DNA of 32,019 nucleotides from Mycobacterium sp. IS-1264 (GTDB lineage: Bacteria > Actinomycetota > Actinomycetes > Mycobacteriales > Mycobacteriaceae): positions 1-32,019 of the forward strand of contig NZ_MBES01000082.1 in NCBI RefSeq assembly GCF_001954195.1, written 5' to 3'. Under the pieces are notes generated by a model. That model saw nothing but the letters and a program-made list of their open reading frames with translations, had not been told where the DNA came from and did no database searches. Both the position numbers and the translations under genes were made by a program. Below are positions 25,698 through 30,820 of this stretch, piece by piece (the stretch's first letter is position 1; each line of letters opens with the position of its first letter).

Positions 25698-25717
25698 TAA
25701 TCCACAGGTTCTCCACA
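25698..25717 (+). promoter_or_regulatory. Pair of DnaA-box-like sites, one helical turn apart
   Basis: TAATCCACA (two mismatches to the box, 25698-25706) and TTCTCCACA (one mismatch, 25709-25717) are in the same orientation as the perfect box at 25633 and start 11 bp apart. Confidence 0.4.
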
Positions 25718-25931
25718 CCCCGTTCAACACAGGTGTCGACGGATATGCACACACGATGCACAGCGTTATGAACAGTGGCCCCTTTAAGTACTTGCCAGCA
25801 ACGTTTACCGTCGTCCCGGCGCAAGGCTATTCGGGTGCTTGAGTCGGGGGCGTCAGTGCTCCGGCTTACGCTTTCAATACTGGGTGTCGAATGTATGTTC
25901 GGATACTCTGTGACAGAGGGAGGTGGGAGCC

Positions 25932-27308
25932 ATGGCGGTCGTCGATGACCTCGCGCCTGGCATGGACGCCTCGCCTCCCAGTGAAGATTATGGCCGGCAG
26001 CCACCGCAGGATCTGGCCGCCGAACAGTCGGTGCTGGGCGGCATGCTGCTCAGCAAGGACGCCATCGCCGATGTGCTGGAGCGGCTGCGGCCCGGCGACT
26101 TCTACCGTCCGGCACACCAGAATGTCTACGACGCGATCCTGGACCTCTACGGCCGTGGGGAGCCCGCCGACGCGGTGACGGTCGCCGCGGAGCTGGACCG
26201 CCGCGGGTTGCTCCGCCGGATCGGCGGCGCGCCGTACTTGCACACGCTGATCTCGACGGTGCCGACGGCCGCCAATGCTGGCTACTACGCCGGCATCGTG
26301 GCCGAGAAGGCGCTGCTGCGCCGGCTCGTGGAAGCGGGCACGCGGGTGGTGCAGTACGGCTATGCGGGCGCGGAGGGCGCCGACGTCGCCGAGGTGGTCG
26401 ACCGTGCGCAGGCCGAAATCTACGACGTAGCCGATCGCCGGCTTTCCGAGGACTTCGTTCCACTCGAGGACCTGCTGCAGCCGACGATGGACGAGATCGA
26501 CGCGATTGCCTCGAGCGGTGGTCTGGCGCGCGGCGTGCCGACGGGCTTCACTGAACTCGACGAGGTCACCAACGGCCTGCACCCCGGGCAGATGATCATC
26601 GTGGCGGCGAGACCTGGTGTCGGGAAATCGACACTAGGATTGGATTTTTTGCGGTCGTGTTCGATCAAGCACCGCATGGCCAGCGTCATCTTCTCCCTGG
26701 AGATGAGCAAGTCCGAGATCGTGATGCGGCTGCTGTCGGCGGAGGCGAAAATCAAGTTGGCCGATATGCGTTCGGGCCGGATGAACGACGACGACTGGAC
26801 GCGGCTGGCGCGGCGGATGAGCGAAATCAGTGAGGCCCCACTGTATATCGACGATTCGCCCAACCTCACCATGATGGAGATCCGGGCCAAGGCGCGCCGG
26901 CTACGGCAGAAAGCCGACCTGAAGCTGATCGTGGTCGACTACATGCAGCTGATGACGTCGGGCAAGAAGCACGAGTCGCGCCAGGTCGAGGTGTCCGAGT
27001 TCTCAAGGCATCTCAAGCTTTTGGCGAAGGAACTCGAGGTTCCAGTGGTCGCGATCAGCCAGCTCAACCGCGGTCCTGAGCAGCGCACTGACAAGAAGCC
27101 GATGCTGGCCGACCTTCGCGAGTCGGGATCACTGGAGCAGGACGCCGACGTCGTGCTGCTGCTGCACCGGCCGGACGCGTTCGAGCGCGACGACCCGCGC
27201 GGGGGAGAGGCGGATTTCATTCTCGCCAAACACCGCAACGGCCCGACCAAGACGGTCACCGTCGCCCATCAACTGCACCTGTCGCGATTCGCCAACATGG
27301 CGCGGTGA
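25932..27308 (+). CDS. dnaB: Replicative DNA helicase DnaB, without intein
   Basis: A 458-residue hexameric helicase that unwinds DNA ahead of the replisome. The N-terminal domain (about 22-125, DLAAEQSVLGGMLLSKDAIADVLERL) binds primase. The RecA-like domain carries Walker A ARPGVGKST (226-234), FSLEMSKSEIVMRLLS, Walker B LKLIVVDYMQLM, and the DnaB-specific QLNRGPEQRTDKKPMLADLRESGSLEQDAD. ATG 25932 follows GAGGGAGG at 8 bases and gives the M. tuberculosis N-terminus MAVVDDLAPGMD. M. tuberculosis DnaB is interrupted by an intein; here the ATPase motif runs straight through, so the gene is intein-free. Confidence 0.98.
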   Translation: MAVVDDLAPGMDASPPSEDYGRQPPQDLAAEQSVLGGMLLSKDAIADVLERLRPGDFYRPAHQNVYDAILDLYGRGEPADAVTVAAELDRRGLLRRIGGAPYLHTLISTVPTAANAGYYAGIVAEKALLRRLVEAGTRVVQYGYAGAEGADVAEVVDRAQAEIYDVADRRLSEDFVPLEDLLQPTMDEIDAIASSGGLARGVPTGFTELDEVTNGLHPGQMIIVAARPGVGKSTLGLDFLRSCSIKHRMASVIFSLEMSKSEIVMRLLSAEAKIKLADMRSGRMNDDDWTRLARRMSEISEAPLYIDDSPNLTMMEIRAKARRLRQKADLKLIVVDYMQLMTSGKKHESRQVEVSEFSRHLKLLAKELEVPVVAISQLNRGPEQRTDKKPMLADLRESGSLEQDADVVLLLHRPDAFERDDPRGGEADFILAKHRNGPTKTVTVAHQLHLSRFANMAR

Positions 27309-27328
27309 GGTTCGTCCTCCCTCTCTGG

Positions 27329-27346
27329 ATGTCATCTGAATGTCAT
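27329..27346 (+). promoter_or_regulatory. Tandem ATGTCAT repeats 11 bp apart
   Basis: ATGTCAT occurs at 27329-27335 and 27340-27346, the spacing used by OmpR/PhoB-type response regulators. A 13-bp palindrome ACTCAT-C-ATGAGT follows at 27373-27385. A regulator and the regulated gene are not known; the next intact gene starts 320 bases away. Confidence 0.3.
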
Positions 27347-27412
27347 GGTGGACACGAAAGTGGGAATTTCGGACTCATCATGAGTTGAGGAAGCTCGGGC
27401 GGCGGTCACGCG

Positions 27413-27577
27413 GTCAGCGCCTTCAGCGCTGATTTCGCGGTGCTCGCCGTAGTCCTTGTCCTCGGCCGGGCCGGCCTCGATGCCGAAGCCTTCGGCGATG
27501 ACGGAGATGAACGACCGGTTCATGGCCTTGCTCATGATGCAGGACAGGTACGCACCGGAGGATCCGACGAGGGCATC
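27413..27577 (-). pseudogene. pntB fragment (NAD(P) transhydrogenase beta subunit)
   Basis: Minus-strand translation gives a run that closely follows the PntB segment between its last TM helix and the NADP domain: DALVGSSGAYLSCIMSKAM, then NRSFISVIAEGFG, then a short linker and YGEHREISAEGAD. The E. coli counterpart reads GALVGSSGAILSYIMCKAM / NRSFISVIAGGFG / GEHREITAEE. No PntB-like sequence is seen before or after it (the hydrophobic helices upstream and the NADP-binding domain downstream are missing), and no start or ribosome site fits. The functional mycobacterial pnt genes normally lie elsewhere (Rv0155-Rv0157 in M. tuberculosis). This is a decayed remnant of about 55 codons on the strand opposite dnaB. 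Confidence 0.8.
27414..27435 (+). terminator. Stem-loop after dnaB
   Basis: TCAGCGC and GCGCTGA (7-bp arms) enclose CTTCA and are followed by TTT. It could terminate dnaB transcription, about 105 bases after its stop. It lies inside the end of the pntB remnant. Confidence 0.4.
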
Positions 27578-27654
27578 CGTCGTCGCGCACCAGCGGCGGG
27601 TCCAGGGACTGATCGGCCTGCGCGAATGCCAGCTGACGCCCGCTTCGGGTTCGA

Positions 27655-27660
27655 TAGGCT
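27655..27660 (+). promoter_or_regulatory. -10 hexamer for leaderless adenylate cyclase gene
   Basis: TAGGCT ends 6 bases before GTG 27667. No Shine-Dalgarno site is seen. Confidence 0.5.
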
Positions 27661-27666
27661 TTCTGG

Positions 27667-28989
27667 GTGGCAGCCGATGTCGATGCCGCAGATGCCGCAG
27701 CCGCGGAGCCCTACGGCGGCCCGCTGCTGCGCCTGAAGTCGGCAATAGTGGATCGCAACCGGCAATTCGCAAACAGCCAGGCCCGGCGTCATCGAGTCCT
27801 CAACATCACCACATGGATGGCCGCCGCGGTCTGCGCCAGCTTCGCGGTGATTGAAGTGATGACGACCCGACTGTGGCCCATCGCGGGGTTCAACGTCGTG
27901 GCGGCCCTGATATTCGCGCTGGTTCCTCTGCTGTACCGCTTTGGTGAGCTAATGGCGCCGCTGACCCTGGTTGGCATCGCCGACGTGTTCATGATCGTGG
28001 TCGGCTGGACGGTCGGGACCCACACGGGGGTCGCGTTCTTCTTCGTGATGTCGGGGCTAGTGGCGGTGATGGTGCTGGGCACCGAGCACATCGTGACGGC
28101 CTCCCTTGTGGTGACCAGCAGTGCCGCTCTGATCATCACGATCAACTATGTCCGGCCCGTTCGCACCCGCGCGCAGCCGGTGTGGGCAATGGATCTCGGC
28201 TTTGCGATCTCGGCAGTCGCCGCCTGTGGAATGGTGATGGCGACGGTCTGGTACACACAGCGCGAGATGGACGGGGCGAAGCGAGCGATCGAGCTGGAGC
28301 ACGAACGCTCCGAGGCGTTGCTCACCAACATCTTGCCGACCTCTATCGCAGCGCGGCTCAAGGACCCGACGACCACGATCATCGCCGACAAGTACGACGA
28401 AGCCTCGGTGTTGTTCGCCGACATTGCCGGCTTCACCGAGCGCGCCAGCCGCTCCACGCCGGAGGAGCTGGTGACTCTCCTCAACCGCGTCAACAGCGAA
28501 TTCGACCGTCTCGTCGAGCGCCACGGGCTGGAAAAGGTCAAGACCACCGGCGACAGCTACATGGCGGTCAGCGGCGTACCGCAGCCGCGGCCCAATCACT
28601 TGGAGGCGCTCGCATGTCTTGCGCTCGATTTGGCCGACGCGTCGAACAGGCTTACCGACCACGTCTGCCAGAAGGTGCCCATCCGCATCGGACTGAGCGT
28701 CGGTCCCATGGTGGCCGGCGTCGTTGGCACCAGCCGATTCTTCTACGACGTGTGGGGCGATGCAGTCAATGTCGCCTCCCGCATGGAGTCCACCGGCGTC
28801 GAAGGGCGGATTCAGGTCCCGCTCGACGTGTACGAACGGCTCAAGGGGGAGTTCGTATTTGAGGAACGCGGCGACGTCGTGGTGAAGGGCAAGGGTGTGC
28901 TGCGCACCTGGTTCCTGGTCGGCCGGCGTGCGTCCGACGCGGTTGGTCAGCCATCGCGACAACCAGCTGTTCAGGGTGAGGGGCAGTGA
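27667..28989 (+). CDS. Class III adenylate cyclase with six TM helices, Rv1625c-like
   Basis: A 440-residue membrane-anchored cyclase that should make cAMP from ATP. Residues about 44-195 hold six TM helices, with TTW, GELMAPLT and PVWAMDLGF regions close to Rv1625c. The signalling helix (EHERSEALLTNILPTSIAARLK) leads to the CHD domain (about 240-420). All six canonical catalytic residues are present: metal ligands D252 and D296, purine-specifying K292 and D361, transition-state N368 and R372. Rv1625c works as a homodimer, and its TM domain can act as a receptor. GTG 27667 fits a leaderless start. It follows dnaB with the pntB remnant between, a location where I do not recall a cyclase in M. 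tuberculosis. Confidence 0.94.
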   Translation: MAADVDAADAAAAEPYGGPLLRLKSAIVDRNRQFANSQARRHRVLNITTWMAAAVCASFAVIEVMTTRLWPIAGFNVVAALIFALVPLLYRFGELMAPLTLVGIADVFMIVVGWTVGTHTGVAFFFVMSGLVAVMVLGTEHIVTASLVVTSSAALIITINYVRPVRTRAQPVWAMDLGFAISAVAACGMVMATVWYTQREMDGAKRAIELEHERSEALLTNILPTSIAARLKDPTTTIIADKYDEASVLFADIAGFTERASRSTPEELVTLLNRVNSEFDRLVERHGLEKVKTTGDSYMAVSGVPQPRPNHLEALACLALDLADASNRLTDHVCQKVPIRIGLSVGPMVAGVVGTSRFFYDVWGDAVNVASRMESTGVEGRIQVPLDVYERLKGEFVFEERGDVVVKGKGVLRTWFLVGRRASDAVGQPSRQPAVQGEGQ

Positions 28990-29233
28990 CGGCACCCGTA
29001 GCCGTCGGACCCCAGACCGCACACTCGGCGAACACTGCCCTAGGACAGGATCGATCGGCATCGATCAGCTATGGGCCAACCGGGCGCCCAGCTCCGAAGC
29101 GGCTGTCGCGCAACAACAAATGAGAACGGACATCCGGCCAAGATTTCATGACGGTTTCGGTTGGGCAAAGGTACTGCAGCTTACCCGGGATGCGAGGGCC
29201 GATACCGCGTGTTTGGTTTTAGTGTTGGCTGCT
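28990..29233. other. Gap between cyclase and CBM2 genes
   Basis: No gene is seen. It holds an inverted repeat with 7-bp arms GATCGAT and ATCGATC around CGGC (29049-29066), about 60 bases after the cyclase stop, which may be a terminator or operator. TAGTGT at 29220-29225 ends 8 bases before ATG 29234 and could be the -10 of a leaderless CBM2 transcript. Confidence 0.5.
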
Positions 29234-29662
29234 ATGGCCCGACTGAGGAATTACGTGAAGCGCTGGGGCGCAGCGCTTCACGTAATGCTGTCGGCAGTGC
29301 TGGTTGGCGTCCTCGGACTCGCCGTCGCCCCGGTGGCTCATGCGGCCGCAGTCGCGGCGACGTTCACCGTGGAACATACGTGGCAGACGGGTTTCATCGC
29401 CCGCTTCGCCGTCACCAACGGGAGCATGGCGCCGTTGAGCGATTGGAAGCTCGAATTCGACATGCCGGCAGGACAATCCGTCGTGCACACGTGGAACAGC
29501 ACCGTTACCCAATCTGGCACGCACTATGTTCTGTCCCCCGCGAATTGGAATCGGGTCATTGCACCCGGCGGTTCAGCCACGGGTGGCCTACGAGGCGTGC
29601 TGACCGGCACCTACACGCCACCGTCGAATTGTGTGCTCAACGGGCAATATCCCTGTAGCTAG
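29234..29662 (+). CDS. Secreted carbohydrate-binding module family 2 protein, Rv1987-like
   Basis: A 142-residue exported protein, the same length as Rv1987 and very similar by eye. The basic N-terminus (MARLRNYVKRWGAALH) and hydrophobic core end in AHA, so signal peptidase cleavage after residue 37 is likely. The mature ~105 residues are a stand-alone CBM2 domain without any catalytic part: FTVEHTWQTGFIARFAVTN, PLSDWKLEFDMPAG, THYVLSPANWNRVIAPGGS. Tryptophans at 50, 71, 87 and 105 are candidates for the cellulose/chitin-binding face. C133 and C141 could form a disulfide. In M. tuberculosis Rv1987 lies elsewhere (near Rv1986), so the gene is differently placed here. ATG 29234 is the only start matching Rv1987. 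The stop overlaps the convergent gene at CTAG. Confidence 0.9.
   Translation: MARLRNYVKRWGAALHVMLSAVLVGVLGLAVAPVAHAAAVAATFTVEHTWQTGFIARFAVTNGSMAPLSDWKLEFDMPAGQSVVHTWNSTVTQSGTHYVLSPANWNRVIAPGGSATGGLRGVLTGTYTPPSNCVLNGQYPCS
29250..29286. repeat. Perfect 16-bp inverted repeat inside the CBM2 signal-peptide region
   Basis: Arms ATTACGTGAAGCGCTG (29250-29265) and CAGCGCTTCACGTAAT (29271-29286) enclose a 5-base loop GGGCG. It starts 16 bases after the start codon's A and encodes part of NYVKRWGAALHVM. As RNA it would be a very stable hairpin near the 5' end of the message; as DNA it is a long binding dyad. Confidence 0.9.
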
Positions 29663-30048
29663 TCCCGACTGCGCACTGAGGCTCGACGGCCTGCAAGCAC
29701 CAAGCTCAGGGCCGCAACGATCGCCAGCAACGGGTGCACGATCCGGTCGCGCATGTCGACCGGTACCACCCCGAACAGGTCGGCGCCGTGGAACACCTCG
29801 AGAACCGTCGCCGCCGCGTACACGGCCCCGACCACCGCGACGGCCGGCCAGGCCGCACGCGGCAACGCGACTCCGACCGCTAGCACTGCCACCAGCAGCA
29901 ATTGCCAAACCGACCGCCACCCGTCACCGGGCAGAGCGAAGTTCGCGCCCGCCGCCAATGTCGACACCGCCCGCGCCGCCAAAAACATCCCGACCACGAC
30001 GCAATACCAGCGTGGCGCGTGGACCACGCCGAACCAACCTGTACGCAT
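29659..30048 (-). CDS. Small four-TM membrane protein of unknown function
   Basis: A 129-residue protein with four hydrophobic helices (about 14-33, 48-64, 67-83, 104-120) and a short polar loop with FHGADLFGVVPVDMRDR between helices 3 and 4. No family with a known activity is recognised; it resembles small actinobacterial DUF membrane proteins. ATG 30048 has GGGAG at 30055-30059 six bases upstream, which is better than GTG 30063. It is divergent from the TetR gene, and the operator site at 30073-30093 lies 25 bases before its start, so TetR repression is likely. Confidence 0.8.
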   Translation of the reverse strand: MRTGWFGVVHAPRWYCVVVGMFLAARAVSTLAAGANFALPGDGWRSVWQLLLVAVLAVGVALPRAAWPAVAVVGAVYAAATVLEVFHGADLFGVVPVDMRDRIVHPLLAIVAALSLVLAGRRASVRSRD

Positions 30049-30072
30049 CAGACACTCCCGCACTCGGAACCG

Positions 30073-30093
30073 TTACTGCCACGGTGGCAGTAA
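30073..30093. promoter_or_regulatory. TetR-type operator 1
   Basis: Arms TTACTGCCAC and GTGGCAGTAA are perfectly symmetric about a central G. It shares the core ACTGCCA-N3-TGGCAGT with a second site 34 bp away (centre to centre) and lies over the -35 region of the TetR gene and just upstream of the divergent membrane-protein gene. Confidence 0.75.
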
Positions 30094-30105
30094 TCAGAGG
30101 GTGAC

Positions 30106-30111
30106 TATACT
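30106..30111 (+). promoter_or_regulatory. -10 hexamer for leaderless TetR gene
   Basis: TATACT ends 6 bases before ATG 30118, so the mRNA would start at the start codon. It overlaps operator 2. Confidence 0.55.
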
Positions 30112-30126
30112 GCCACCATGGCAGTA
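30108..30126. promoter_or_regulatory. TetR-type operator 2, overlapping the tetR start codon
   Basis: Arms TACTGCCA and TGGCAGTA around CCA. It covers the -10 hexamer, the predicted transcription start and the first codons, ideal for autorepression. Confidence 0.7.
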
Positions 30127-30759
30127 ACGAAAGGTGTCGCCAGTTCAGTCCGTCCGGCAGCCCCGCGGCGGCGGCGCGCCCCCGCCGACGCGCGTCGCGA
30201 AATCATCGACGCCGCAAAGGAATTACTCGCCCACCAGCCAGCGCACACGGTGTCGGTCGCCGCCGTCATGGCTCGGACGACGCTCTCGCGCAAATCGTTC
30301 TACGTTTACTTCCGCGACCGTAGCGAACTCCTCGAGGCCCTCGTGCGGCCACTGCGTGCCGACGCCGACGCCGCGCTAGAGCGATGGCGCCTCGCCGAGG
30401 ATCCCGTCGCGGTCGGGCGGACAGCGTTGGCCAGCGCAGCGCGCACCTACCGGCGCCATAGCGCGATCCTGCGGGCGGTCTTCTGGTCGTCGATTGACGA
30501 CCCGGACATCGAGGCCGCACGTGCCGGACTGATCGATCCTGTCGTCGCGGTCGCCGAGACCGTCATCGACCGCTTAGGCGCCGATCTCCCAGACCCACAC
30601 CAGACGGCCCTCGCCCTCGTCACCATGAACATCCATCGGATGCTCGCCCTCACGCCGGAAACCGGCGACGACGAACTCGACGAACTGGTCGACACCCTGG
30701 CCACTATCTGGGAGCGGACCATCAACACGGCATCGCACGCGACGAAGCCGCCCCGTTAG
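30118..30759 (+). CDS. TetR-family transcriptional regulator
   Basis: A 213-residue regulator. After a basic N-terminal arm (PRRRRAPADARR) the TetR helix-turn-helix spans about 26-70 (IIDAAKELLAHQPAHTVSVAAVMARTTLSRKSFYVYFRDRSELLEAL), with the recognition helix around LSRKSFYVYF, reminiscent of the EthR subgroup. The C-terminal ~140 residues form the ligand-binding and dimer domain; the ligand is unknown. ATG 30118 is inside operator 2 and follows TATACT, so the start is well supported. Likely targets are itself and the divergent membrane protein. Confidence 0.93.
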   Translation: MAVTKGVASSVRPAAPRRRRAPADARREIIDAAKELLAHQPAHTVSVAAVMARTTLSRKSFYVYFRDRSELLEALVRPLRADADAALERWRLAEDPVAVGRTALASAARTYRRHSAILRAVFWSSIDDPDIEAARAGLIDPVVAVAETVIDRLGADLPDPHQTALALVTMNIHRMLALTPETGDDELDELVDTLATIWERTINTASHATKPPR

Positions 30760-30820
30760 CGCAACGATCACGCACCGCGAGAACCCCTGGGCCGCAACGT
30801 CTAACAGCGCAAGCGGCCGA

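Larger units (their letters stand above)
25399..25931. other. 533-base gap between rplI and dnaB
   Basis: No convincing gene. The + frame 25564-25842 (92 codons) has mixed wobble composition unlike its neighbours and no recognisable family. In M. tuberculosis an annotated hypothetical (Rv0057) lies in this position, which I could not recognise here. The region is richer in AT than the surroundings and contains DnaA-box-like sites. A -10-like TACTCT (25904-25909) lies shortly before dnaB. Confidence 0.6.

Noticed and set aside
25564..25842. A 92-codon + frame in the rplI-dnaB gap, with MSE-like short hydrophobic end
   Set aside because: Wobble GC is low and irregular compared with neighbouring genes, no family is recognisable, there is no clear ribosome site, and it runs across the DnaA-box-like sites. 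A short gene cannot be fully excluded.
25498..26004. A 168-codon minus-strand frame overlapping the dnaB start
   Set aside because: It is antisense to the conserved dnaB N-terminus, has no family features and looks like a mirror of coding bias.
27440..27736. A 98-codon + frame between dnaB and the cyclase
   Set aside because: It is opposite the PntB-like remnant, and the protein similarity is on the minus strand only.
28990..29233. N-terminal extension of the CBM2 protein from 28895
   Set aside because: The frame is open, but the upstream translation is unlike a signal peptide and overlaps the cyclase 3' end; ATG 29234 reproduces the Rv1987 length and start exactly.
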